Source: an uncultured Parabacteroides sp. (GTDB lineage: Bacteria; Bacteroidota; Bacteroidia; Bacteroidales; Tannerellaceae). From it: a stretch of 64,000 nucleotides of DNA. The DNA is taken from assembly GCA_944325345.1 (NCBI GenBank), contig CALUZV010000012.1, forward strand, positions 32,660-96,659, written 5' to 3'. Under the pieces are notes generated by a model. The model saw only the letters and a program-made list of their open reading frames with translations. It did not search any database and was not told the origin of the DNA. The stretch's first letter is position 1; each line of letters begins with the position of its first letter. Of the stretch, positions 8,786 through 16,837 are shown in pieces. The translations under genes and the position numbers were made by a program.

Positions 8786-9847
8786 ATGCGACACATTTCT
8801 CTCCTCTTCCTCGGATTCTTCCTTTCCCTCGCCTTCACCGCCAAGGCGCAAACGATTTCTGTCCCGGATTATCCCCAGCCGAAGGGCGTCTCCGCGCCGT
8901 TTGCCGGTTTCGTCGGCGACTGGCTCTTGGTGGGCGGCGGTTGCAATTTCCCCGGTGTCCCGGCTGCCGACGGCGGTCCGAAGGTTTTCTACAACGACCT
9001 TTATGCCATCCGTCCGGAAGCCGATGGCGAACCGGCTTGGACTGCGCTCCCCCCGTTGCCCCGTCCCGTCGCCTACGGTGCTTCGGTCGAAACGCCTGCG
9101 GGCTTGCTCTGCATCGGGGGACAGAACGCCGACGGCTCGACGGCGGAAGTTTACCGCATAGAACCCGCCGGCTCCTCGTTCCGCATCGTTCCCCTCCCTG
9201 CGCTCCCGGTTTCCGTCGATAACGGTGCCGCCGCGCGCTTGGGCAGCAAGGTTTATGTTGCCGGGGGCAATCAGGGCGATGGCGGCAACGGCCTCTTCGT
9301 CCTCGACCTCGACAAGGCCGGTTCCTCGTGGCAACGCCTGGCTTCCTATCCGGGTAGCCGACGGACGCAACCGATTCTTTTGGCCGAAGGAAATTCCCTC
9401 TACTTAATCGGCGGATTCTCGGGCAAGCCCGTTTCCCTTTCCTATAATATAATAAGGTATAGCGTGGCGACGGATACTTGGACGGAAGAAGGCGAAATCG
9501 TCCCGACGGCCGACGGCTCGCCCCGTTGCCTCGTCGGTGGCTCCGGCGTGGTGCGCGACGGGATGTTGGCGATGACCGGTGGCGTCCATGCGCCGATTTT
9601 CCAGGCCGCACTTGAGAAACGCGCCCCGGCGGACTACATGACACGCCCCGTCTCGTGGTACCGCTTCAACGCCGACCTCTTGCTCTACGACCCCGCCCGC
9701 CGCACGTGGACGGTCCGCCGCTCCCTCCCCGGACTGGCGAAAGCCGGCGGCATCCTCCTTTCTCGCGGGAACTATTATTATATGGTATGCGGCGAAACCA
9801 AGCCCGGCGTGCGCACGCCCCGTATCGTCGTCGGGCAGTGGGAATAG
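8786..9847 (+). CDS. nanM: Kelch-repeat sialic acid mutarotase (NanM-like)
   Basis: 353 residues with a signal peptide (MRHISLLFLGFFLSLAFTAKA). Kelch-type blades recur as GDWLLVGGGCNF, GLLCIGGQN, SKVYVAGGNQG, SLYLIGGFSG, GMLAMTGGVH and YYMVCGET. This is the cyclically permuted mutarotase / N-acetylneuraminate epimerase family, which interconverts alpha- and beta-Neu5Ac in the periplasm after sialidase releases the alpha form. The gene is transcribed away from the ROK regulator and converges with dapL, stop codons 10 bases apart. It is separated from the main sialic acid operon by dapL and a DUF6261-like gene. Confidence 0.85.
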   Translation: MRHISLLFLGFFLSLAFTAKAQTISVPDYPQPKGVSAPFAGFVGDWLLVGGGCNFPGVPAADGGPKVFYNDLYAIRPEADGEPAWTALPPLPRPVAYGASVETPAGLLCIGGQNADGSTAEVYRIEPAGSSFRIVPLPALPVSVDNGAAARLGSKVYVAGGNQGDGGNGLFVLDLDKAGSSWQRLASYPGSRRTQPILLAEGNSLYLIGGFSGKPVSLSYNIIRYSVATDTWTEEGEIVPTADGSPRCLVGGSGVVRDGMLAMTGGVHAPIFQAALEKRAPADYMTRPVSWYRFNADLLLYDPARRTWTVRRSLPGLAKAGGILLSRGNYYYMVCGETKPGVRTPRIVVGQWE

Positions 9848-9857
9848 GCCTGCGCCC

Positions 9858-11087
9858 TCAGAGCCACCGCCGGATGCGCTCCATCGCCTCCTCGCACTCG
9901 TCCCGTTTCGCGAAGGCGGCGAGGCGAATGAAGCCTTCCCCGCTCGGCCCGAAGCCGATGCCCGGCGTTACAACCACATTGGCCTCGTAGAGCATTTTTT
10001 CGAAGCACTTCCAGGAACTCAGTCCGTCCGGTGTCTTCACCCAGATATAGGGCGCGTTGATGCCGCCGTAGTAGGTGAGGCCCATCCGCGCGAGGCTTTC
10101 GCGGATAATCCGCGCATTCTCCATGTAATAAGCAATCTTCTCCTTTATCTGCTGCTGCCCTTCGGGGGAATAGGCCGCCTCGGCTCCCCGCTGGGTGATG
10201 TAGCTCGTGCCGTTGGATTTGGTACATTGCCGCCGATACCAGAGCGGGTTCAGCGGGATGCGCTCGCCATTGATGTTGGCCGCCGTAACTTCCTTGGGCA
10301 CTACCGTATAGCCGCAGCGCACGCCGGTGAATCCTGCCGTCTTGGAAAAGCTCCGTATCTCGATGGCCACTTTCTTAGCCCCCCGAATCTCGTAAATCGA
10401 GTGGGGGATGCTCTTCTCGTGGATATATGCCTCATACGCCGCGTCGTAGATAATCAGCGTGTCATTCTTCAGCGCATAATCCACCCACTTCTTCAACTGC
10501 CTATGCGTCAGCGTCGTGCCCGTCGGGTTGTTGGGGTAGCAGAGGTAAATGATGTCGAGCCGGTGGTCGGGCGTCTCGGGGACGAAACCATTCGCCTCCG
10601 TGCAAGGCAGGTACATGACGTTGCTCCACTTTCCGTCCTCGCCCCGCGTCCCGGAGCGTCCGCACATGATATTGCTCTCGGCATAAACGGGATAGACCGG
10701 GTCGGTGATACCCATGCTGTTATCCCACCGCAGGATTTCGCCGATGTTGCACGTATCGCTCTTCGCGCCGTCGCTGACGAAGATTTCCGAGGGCGTCAGT
10801 TCGATGCCCAGCGGCGCGAAATCGTGCTTCAAAATCGTGTTAATCAGGAAGCTGTAGCCCTGCTCCGGTCCGTAACCCCGGAACGTCTCCTCGCGGGACA
10901 TCTCGTCGAGCGCCCGATGCATCGCCTCGACGCAGGCAGGAGGGAGGGGACTGCTGACGTCGCCCCGCCCGATGCGCAGCAGTTTCTTCTCCGGGTGCGT
11001 AACCCGGAACGCGTTGATTTTCTTTTCAATGTCCGAGAAAAAGTAGTTCTCTTGCAATTTCAGGAAGTGTTCATTTATTAATGCCAT
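9858..11087 (-). CDS. dapL: LL-diaminopimelate aminotransferase
   Basis: 409 residues, a class I/II PLP aminotransferase. It converts tetrahydrodipicolinate directly to LL-diaminopimelate, the DapL shortcut in lysine and peptidoglycan synthesis that many Bacteroidetes use. It begins MALINEHFLKLQENYFFSDI, has FVSDGAKSDTCNIG, YPNNPTGTTL and the PLP lysine in SFSKTAGFTG (Lys249), and the long WYRRQCTKSNGTSYITQRGAEA segment typical of DapL. It stands alone with its own promoter at 11187-11216. Confidence 0.95.
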   Translation of the reverse strand: MALINEHFLKLQENYFFSDIEKKINAFRVTHPEKKLLRIGRGDVSSPLPPACVEAMHRALDEMSREETFRGYGPEQGYSFLINTILKHDFAPLGIELTPSEIFVSDGAKSDTCNIGEILRWDNSMGITDPVYPVYAESNIMCGRSGTRGEDGKWSNVMYLPCTEANGFVPETPDHRLDIIYLCYPNNPTGTTLTHRQLKKWVDYALKNDTLIIYDAAYEAYIHEKSIPHSIYEIRGAKKVAIEIRSFSKTAGFTGVRCGYTVVPKEVTAANINGERIPLNPLWYRRQCTKSNGTSYITQRGAEAAYSPEGQQQIKEKIAYYMENARIIRESLARMGLTYYGGINAPYIWVKTPDGLSSWKCFEKMLYEANVVVTPGIGFGPSGEGFIRLAAFAKRDECEEAMERIRRWL

Positions 11088-11186
11088 ACGCTGTAATTTT
11101 TGTGTTATATCGAGTTGTTTTTTTGTCTTTCCGCAGGTAGCTTGCTTTTTGTATCTATTCCGCGTAATTTTGTTTCAAATTTCTTG

Positions 11187-11216
11187 CAAAAATAACGATT
11201 CGCTATCAAAAAGCAA
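11187..11216 (-). promoter_or_regulatory. dapL promoter
   Basis: On the minus strand TTG (11216-11214), 19 bases, TATTTTTG (11194-11187). About 100 bases of 5' untranslated leader follow. From 11217 to about 11513 I see only an A- and G-rich stretch without a supported gene. Confidence 0.65.
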
Positions 11217-11513
11217 AAGGCTACAACCGGCAACTCCCCTCGAATTTCACCTTTCCCACCGTCCGCTTTGAGATTATCATCAAAGAAACCCGCTGTCTTA
11301 AAAATGAATATAGAATCTAAAGAATATCTATCAAATCCTCAAATTTCCCCAATTTTCCCCGTATTTTTTCCTCCCGCAAAAGAAAAAAAGCGGAAAAAAT
11401 GCCGGGCGGGGGAAGAAAAAGGCGGGGAAAATGGGGGAGATGCGGGGGAAAGTGGTAAATTTGTCGAAGCAAAGAAAAAGAGCTTTGCGAAAGTTCTTTG
11501 TTTCTTGGAATCC

Positions 11514-11745
11514 GTTTTCGCGACGCGCGAAAATCACCCGTTGTCAAAAGGCTATTTTTCGCGACGCGCGAAAGTTCCCTGCACAGCGCAGGACGTTTTC
11601 GCGACGTGCGAAAGTTTCCCGCACAGTGCAGGACGTTTTCGCGACGCGCGAAAGTTTCCCGCACAGTGCAGGACGTTTTCGCGGCGCGCGAAAGTTTCCT
11701 GCACAATGCAGGACGGATTCGCGGCGTGCGAAAGTTTCATTTTCT
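11514..11745. repeat. Array B: six 40-base units of paired palindromes
   Basis: Units start at 11514, 11555, 11595, 11635, 11675 and 11715 (spacing 41, 40, 40, 40, 40). Each unit has two 20-base halves: TTTTCGCGACGCGCGAAAG, a palindrome, and a second palindrome of the CCTGCACAGTGCAGG type, best preserved in the third to fifth units. A decayed unit (CTTTGCGAAAG) precedes the array near 11484. Open frames crossing it translate the repeat and are not credible genes. It ends about 15 bases before the ATG of the DUF6261-like gene at 11760. Confidence 0.9.
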
Positions 11746-11759
11746 AAACAGTAATAATT

Positions 11760-12575
11760 ATGCTAGAAATTAATTATCAATTTTCACGTGAGAAGGCCAA
11801 AAACGCCCAACACGTCCAGTTTGCAACCGACACCCTGGCCGCCATCCCCGAGGACGTCGCCACGGAGCAAGGTTTTGGCTCGCTGAGGGCTACGTATGAG
11901 GAAGCCGTTACGAACGAAGTCCTCTGTTTCAAACCCGACAAGTCCTACATGGACACGCCGGAAATCGTCGAGGCCGACGCGCTCCGCGACGATACATTCC
12001 TCTTTTACGACCAGATTGTTGATGCCTACGCCACGTATTGCCCCGACCCGGAGAAACGCAAGGCTGGCAAGACGGCTAAACATGTGTTTCACGAGGCGGG
12101 AAGCCCCACGCGGGAGGATTACACCTCCGAAACAGCCCTGCTCACCGATGCCGCCGCGCGCCTCCGCGAGGAGCCATATAGCTCGGCGCTGACGACCATC
12201 GGCCTCGAAGCCGCCCCCGATGACATTGCCGAGGCGAACGATGCCTTCCATGCCATCTATCAGAAACGGGCAGCCGAGATGCGCGACCGGAAAACGACCT
12301 TCACCATGAAGGCACTCCGGCCCGTTACGGACGACGCCTTCGATGCCCTCGCCAAGGCCATCAACGCCCTCTATCTGACCAACGAGCTGGTTACGAAAGA
12401 TGAGGACAAGGAGGCTGCGCTGAAGAAAGTCATCGACGACGTGAATGCGGTCGTGATTAGCTTCAGAAGCGTTATCGGCGGTTCGGCTGATGTCGATCCC
12501 GAACTGCCCGACGAGCCTGCGGAGGAAGAGACGCCGGAACCGGGCGGTGAAGAAGACCGGCCGCAAGTCCAGTAG
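11760..12575 (+). CDS. DUF6261-like protein of unknown function with acidic tail
   Basis: 271 residues, soluble, no signal peptide or membrane segment. Mostly alpha-helical by eye, with conserved-looking parts KTTFTMKALRPVTDDAFDAL and a helix-rich C-terminal third, then a Pro/Glu-rich acidic tail (about residues 245-271). It aligns in layout with the second copy at 52063-52803: a YSSALTTIGL-like strand-turn, a long helix, then a final helix ending VVISFR here and LVEEIR there. The family resembles DUF6261, common and uncharacterised in Bacteroidales; this assignment is from memory. Both copies in this window follow a palindromic tandem array. A strong terminator follows. Confidence 0.65.
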   Translation: MLEINYQFSREKAKNAQHVQFATDTLAAIPEDVATEQGFGSLRATYEEAVTNEVLCFKPDKSYMDTPEIVEADALRDDTFLFYDQIVDAYATYCPDPEKRKAGKTAKHVFHEAGSPTREDYTSETALLTDAAARLREEPYSSALTTIGLEAAPDDIAEANDAFHAIYQKRAAEMRDRKTTFTMKALRPVTDDAFDALAKAINALYLTNELVTKDEDKEAALKKVIDDVNAVVISFRSVIGGSADVDPELPDEPAEEETPEPGGEEDRPQVQ

Positions 12576-12592
12576 GGGCTGAAGGCTGTTTT

Positions 12593-12674
12593 AAGACGCG
12601 GATGACGCGGACGACACGGATTGGGGCACGGAGAGGAAGCCGCGTCCTCCGTGCCATCCGCGTCTTATTTTTTT
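12593..12674 (+). terminator. Terminator after the DUF6261-like gene
   Basis: AAGACGCGGATG (12593-12604) pairs with CATCCGCGTCTT (12655-12666), with an inner GGCACGGAG / CTCCGTGCC stem, followed by ATTTTTTT. A long nested hairpin with a T tract. Confidence 0.8.
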
Positions 12675-12799
12675 ACTCCAAATCGTGAAAACCACTCATT
12701 TTTTCTCGTTTTTTCTCCGAAAACAGGCGGTGCGGGGGCGTTAATTGAAAAAATTACGGGGAAATGACAGATTTTTTACAAAAATATTGCGCCGAATGC

Positions 12800-12828
12800 T
12801 TGCGTTTAAAAAATATGTCCTATCTTTG
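12800..12828 (+). promoter_or_regulatory. Promoter of the sialic acid operon
   Basis: TTG (12800-12802), 18 bases, TATCTTTG (12821-12828). The nanA-like ATG lies 32 bases downstream. No clear operator palindrome was recognised in the AT-rich leader. Confidence 0.65.
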
Positions 12829-12859
12829 CCGTCGAATTAATTAAATAATTTAATAAGTC

Positions 12860-13777
12860 ATGGAAAAGATATGTGGACTCATTGACGCGCCATTTACGCC
12901 GTTCGACAAGAACGGGGAAGTGAACCTCGAACCGCTGGGCATCTACGCTGCGATGCTCGCGAAAAACGGTTTGAAGGGAGTGTTTATCAACGGCTCGTCC
13001 GGCGAAGGCTATATGCTGACCGACGAGGAACGGATGCAGCTGGCCGAAAAATGGATGGAGGTAGCTCCTGCCGGTTTCAAAGTGATTGTCCACGTGGGCA
13101 GTTGCTGTCTGAAGTCGAGTAGGAAGCTGGCGGAACATGCGGCGTCGATAGGCGCTTGGGGGATTGGCTCGATGGCACCGCCGTTCCCGAAAATCGGGCG
13201 GATTGAAGAGCTGGTGAAATATTGCGAGACGATAGCGGGCGGGGCGCCGGAGCTGCCGTTCTATTACTATCATATCCCGGCGTTCAACGGCGCTTACTTG
13301 CCGATGATCGAGTTGCTGAAGGCAGTCGATGGGCGGATACCGAATTTCGCCGGTATTAAATATACGTTTGAAAGCCTCTACGAGTATAACCAATGCCGGC
13401 TCTACGGCGGCGGCAAGTACGATATGCTGCACGGGCAAGACGAGACGATTCTTCCCTGCCTCGCGATGGGCGGAGCACAAGGGGGCATCGGCGGCACGAC
13501 GAACTACAACGGCGTGAACCTCGTCGGCATCCTCGAGGCGTGGAAGGCGGGCGACTTGGAGAAGGCTCGCGAGCTGCAGAACTTCTCGCAGGAAGTCATC
13601 AACGTGATTTGCCACTACCGGGGCAACATCGTCGCCGGGAAACGCATCATGAAACTCATCGGGCTGGACTTGGGACCGAACCGGGTGCCTTTCCAGAATA
13701 TGACCGACGAAGAGGAAGCACGGATGAAGCAAGAACTGGAAGCCATCCACTTCTTCGAGCGTTGCAATAAGTTTTAA
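12860..13777 (+). CDS. nanA: N-acetylneuraminate lyase
   Basis: 305 residues of the DHDPS/NAL aldolase family. It splits Neu5Ac into ManNAc and pyruvate. The pyruvate-binding GSSGEGYML loop (residues 45-53), the Tyr in FYYYHIPAF and the Schiff-base Lys in FAGIKYTFE are present, as is a GGAQGGIGGTTNY segment near the substrate pocket. It is the first gene of the catabolic operon, 23 bases before the AGE-type epimerase. Bacteroides literature calls this gene nanL in the nanLET cluster. Confidence 0.93.
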   Translation: MEKICGLIDAPFTPFDKNGEVNLEPLGIYAAMLAKNGLKGVFINGSSGEGYMLTDEERMQLAEKWMEVAPAGFKVIVHVGSCCLKSSRKLAEHAASIGAWGIGSMAPPFPKIGRIEELVKYCETIAGGAPELPFYYYHIPAFNGAYLPMIELLKAVDGRIPNFAGIKYTFESLYEYNQCRLYGGGKYDMLHGQDETILPCLAMGGAQGGIGGTTNYNGVNLVGILEAWKAGDLEKARELQNFSQEVINVICHYRGNIVAGKRIMKLIGLDLGPNRVPFQNMTDEEEARMKQELEAIHFFERCNKF

Positions 13778-13800
13778 TCCCTGAAACGAAAGGAACGAAC

Positions 13801-14994
13801 ATGAGTATCCAATCCATAACGACGTCTCCCTACGCAAAGACATACTTGGCGTATTGGGAAGCCTCCTACAAAGAGGATTTGACGCACGACATCATGCCCT
13901 TCTGGCTCGAGCACGGGCTGGACCGGGAACACGGCGGAGTCTATACCTGCGTGGACCGGGCGGGCAAACTGATAGACCCGACCAAGTCGGTGTGGTTCCA
14001 GGGACGCTTTGCGTTCACTTGCTGCTTTGCCTACAACCACGTGGAGAAGAATCCGGCGTGGCTCGAGGCGGCGAAACGGACACTCGACTTTATCGAGGCG
14101 CATTGCTTCGACAGCGACGGGCGTATGTACTTCGAAGTCATGGCCGACGGTACCCCGCTCCGCAAGCGGCGGTATGTCTTCAGCGAAAGCTTCGCGGCGA
14201 TAGCGATGGCGGAGTATGCGAAGGCGACAGGCGACCAGGAATATGCGCGGAAAGCCTTGGCGCTGTTCAAGGATATGCGCCGCTTCCTCTCGACGCCGGG
14301 CATCTTGGAGCCGAAGTATCTGCCGGCGTTCCAGGCGCAGGGGCATTCGATTACGATGATTATGGTGAATGTCGCTTCTTGCGTCAAGCAGGTGGCCGAC
14401 GACCCGGAACTGGACCGGCAAATCGACGAATCCGTCTTCGCGCTGAAGAATTACTTCATGCATCCCGAATTTAAAGCCTTGCTCGAGACGGTCGGACCGA
14501 AAGGCGAGTTCATCGACACCGGCGCAGGGCGGACAATCAATCCGGGGCACTGCATCGAGACCTCGTGGTTCCTCTTCGACGTGGCACGGGCTCGGGGCGA
14601 CCGCGAACTGCTCGAGATGGCGTTGGAAATCCTCGACTGGTCGTGGGACTGGGGCTGGGACAAGGAATATGGCGGAATCATCAACTTCCGCGATTGCCGG
14701 AACTTCCCCCAGCAAGACTATTCGCAAGACATGAAATTCTGGTGGCCGCAGACCGAAGCAATCATCGCGACGCTCTATGCCTACAAGCTGACGGGCGACG
14801 AGAAGTACCTGCAACGGCATCGGCAGATAAGTGAGTGGACCTACGCCCATTTCCCCGACAGGGAATACGGCGAGTGGTTCGGATATCTCCATCGTGATGG
14901 CTCGGTGGCACAACCGGCCAAGGGGAACCTCTTCAAAGGGCCGTTCCATATCCCACGGATGATGACAAAGGCATACAGTCTGTGCAGAGAATAA
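13801..14994 (+). CDS. nanE: AGE-family N-acylglucosamine 2-epimerase
   Basis: 397 residues, an (alpha/alpha)6 barrel of the AGE / renin-binding protein family. It converts ManNAc to GlcNAc without phosphorylation, the Bacteroides route in place of the NanK-NanE phosphate route. Features include FWLEHGLDREHGGVYTCVD, WFQGRFAFTCCFAYN, FSESFAAIAMAEYA, the catalytic-region His in NPGHCIETSW, MKFWWPQTEAI and KGPFHIPRMM. It follows the lyase in the same operon and is followed by a hairpin-containing 97-base spacer before the transporter. Confidence 0.93.
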   Translation: MSIQSITTSPYAKTYLAYWEASYKEDLTHDIMPFWLEHGLDREHGGVYTCVDRAGKLIDPTKSVWFQGRFAFTCCFAYNHVEKNPAWLEAAKRTLDFIEAHCFDSDGRMYFEVMADGTPLRKRRYVFSESFAAIAMAEYAKATGDQEYARKALALFKDMRRFLSTPGILEPKYLPAFQAQGHSITMIMVNVASCVKQVADDPELDRQIDESVFALKNYFMHPEFKALLETVGPKGEFIDTGAGRTINPGHCIETSWFLFDVARARGDRELLEMALEILDWSWDWGWDKEYGGIINFRDCRNFPQQDYSQDMKFWWPQTEAIIATLYAYKLTGDEKYLQRHRQISEWTYAHFPDREYGEWFGYLHRDGSVAQPAKGNLFKGPFHIPRMMTKAYSLCRE

Positions 14995-15010
14995 ACATTT
15001 ATTAGAAAAG

Positions 15011-15054
15011 CCGGCGGAGACGGCAAGGCTTGTCCCTACTTGTCGTCTCGCCGG
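15011..15054 (+). other. Intra-operon stem-loop between epimerase and transporter genes
   Basis: CCGGCGGAGACG pairs with CGTCTCGCCGG around a 21-base loop, with one unpaired G. No T tract follows, so it is probably not a simple terminator. It could protect or process the mRNA and set different levels for the enzyme and transporter genes. Confidence 0.5.
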
Positions 15055-15091
15055 AAAACATTGTTACCTGAATAGCGAAAACAATATCGAG

Positions 15092-16327
15092 ATGAAAAAC
15101 TCAAGTAAGATATATCCTTGGATAGTCGTCGGGCTACTCTGGGGAGTGGCGTTGCTCAACTACATGGACCGCCAGATGTTGAGCACGATGAAAGAAGCGA
15201 TGCAGATAGACATCGCCGAATTGCAGTCGGCAACCAACTTCGGGCATCTGATGGCAGTATTCCTTTGGATTTACGGCTTGATGAGTCCCATCTCAGGCAT
15301 CATCGCCGACCGCTTGAACCGGAAATGGCTCATCGTCGGAAGCCTCTTTGTTTGGTCTTCTGTAACCTACCTGATGGGCATAGCCACCACGTTTGATCAA
15401 GTCTTTTGGCTCCGCGCCTTGATGGGCGTCAGCGAAGCCTTGTACATACCCGCCGGATTGTCGCTGATAGCGGATTACCATACGGGGAAGTCCCGCTCGC
15501 TTGCTGTCGGCATCCACATGACAGGTCTCTATACGGGACAGGCCATCGGAGGATTCGGGGCGACGGTAGCGGCTGCGTTTTCTTGGCACACGACGTTCCA
15601 TTGGTTTGGCATCATCGGCGTAGTTTATGCCCTTATCCTGATGGTTTTCCTTCGCGATAAAAAGACGGTGGCAGAACAACCGGCGGCGGCAGTGGCTGCA
15701 CAACCGAAAGACAGTGTGCTGGCGAGTTTGAAAGCCTTGTTCTCGAATGTAGCCTTCTGGGTTATCTTGCTCTACTTCGCGGCACCGAGCCTCCCGGGAT
15801 GGGCGACGAAGAACTGGCTGCCCACGCTGTTTGCCGAGAACTTGGGCTTGCCGATGGCGCAGGCAGGGCCGATGTCCACGATTACAATAGCGGTATCCTC
15901 TTTCTTGGGTGTATTGATAGGCGGCACGCTTTCCGACAAGTGGGTACAGAAGAACCTGCGGGGAAGAGTCTATACGGGAGCTATTGGCTTGGGACTGACG
16001 ATACCTTCGCTGTTATTACTGGGATTCGGGCATACGATATTCGCCGTCATCGGAGCCGGGCTGTTGTTCGGTATCGGCTACGGGATGTTCGATGCGAATA
16101 ATATGCCGATACTCTGCCAGTTTGTTTCGGCACGGCAGCGAGCTACGGCGTACGGTGTGATGAATATGGTGGGCGTGTTCTCCGGAGCGTTCATCACGAA
16201 TCTCTTGGGAGTATGGAGCGACGGGGGAAATCTGGGATTAGGCTTTGCGCTCTTGGCTATCGTGGTAGCTGTCGCCTTGGCTGCACAACTCTACTTCCTG
16301 CGTCCGAAGACGGACAATATGAATTGA
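15092..16327 (+). CDS. nanT: MFS sugar-acid transporter (NanT-like)
   Basis: 411 residues with about twelve hydrophobic segments. The loop between segments 2 and 3 has the MFS signature GIIADRLNRKWLIVG, and the N-terminal segment includes NYMDRQMLSTM, typical of the anion:cation symporter (ACS) branch that carries hexuronates and sialic acid. Position between the epimerase and the YhcH-type gene supports inner-membrane sialic acid uptake. Substrate is inferred from context. Confidence 0.85.
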   Translation: MKNSSKIYPWIVVGLLWGVALLNYMDRQMLSTMKEAMQIDIAELQSATNFGHLMAVFLWIYGLMSPISGIIADRLNRKWLIVGSLFVWSSVTYLMGIATTFDQVFWLRALMGVSEALYIPAGLSLIADYHTGKSRSLAVGIHMTGLYTGQAIGGFGATVAAAFSWHTTFHWFGIIGVVYALILMVFLRDKKTVAEQPAAAVAAQPKDSVLASLKALFSNVAFWVILLYFAAPSLPGWATKNWLPTLFAENLGLPMAQAGPMSTITIAVSSFLGVLIGGTLSDKWVQKNLRGRVYTGAIGLGLTIPSLLLLGFGHTIFAVIGAGLLFGIGYGMFDANNMPILCQFVSARQRATAYGVMNMVGVFSGAFITNLLGVWSDGGNLGLGFALLAIVVAVALAAQLYFLRPKTDNMN

Positions 16328-16362
16328 ACGAATAATTGACGACTGATAATAATAATAGGAAT

Positions 16363-16815
16363 ATGATAGTATCCAGCTTATACCATAGCAATCGTATCGA
16401 ACCGCTTCATCCGCTGTTCAAGAAGCTCTTCGATTACGTGAAGACACACGATTTGTTGCATACGGAATGCGGCCGTATCGAAATCGACGGCGACCGCCTT
16501 TATATTAATAATGTAAATCCGGCCTGCGTCCCGGCTTCGGAGCAAGTCCTGGAGGTTCACCGCGATTATATCGACATCCACATCCTGTTGGAAGGCGAAG
16601 AAACCATCGGCTGGAAACCGCTGGAAGCCCTGACGGATGAGCGCCAGGCGTACGATGCCGAGGGAGACTGCGCCCTCTATAACGACAAGCCGACGGCCTA
16701 CGTCAGCCTGCAGCCCGGCGAGTTCCTCGTGGCTTGGCCGGAAGACCCGCACGCTCCGGTCATCGGGACGGGAAAGATTCGGAAATTGATAGCGAAAGTA
16801 AAAGTAGAAGTATAA
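16363..16815 (+). CDS. nanQ: YhcH/YjgK/YiaL family protein (NanQ-like)
   Basis: 150 residues from ATG 16363 (MIVSSLYHSNRIEPL); an upstream TTG at 16336 would add nine low-complexity residues and is rejected. Cupin-like YhcH family: INNVNPACVPASEQVLEVHRDYIDIH, IGWKPLEALT, and the C-terminal EFLVAWPEDPHAPVIGTGKIRKLIAKV with a metal-binding His. The E. coli homologue acts on sialic acid anomers and helps use of cyclic Neu5Ac. Sits between transporter and sialidase. Confidence 0.88.
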   Translation: MIVSSLYHSNRIEPLHPLFKKLFDYVKTHDLLHTECGRIEIDGDRLYINNVNPACVPASEQVLEVHRDYIDIHILLEGEETIGWKPLEALTDERQAYDAEGDCALYNDKPTAYVSLQPGEFLVAWPEDPHAPVIGTGKIRKLIAKVKVEV

Positions 16816-16837
16816 CGTCAAATCTAAATAGATACAC

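Noticed and set aside
11317..11773. Several short frames across array B
   Set aside because: They translate the 40-base repeat into low-complexity peptides.
13774..14949. 391-codon open frame antisense to the AGE epimerase gene
   Set aside because: No family resemblance; the epimerase frame is intact and in operon context.
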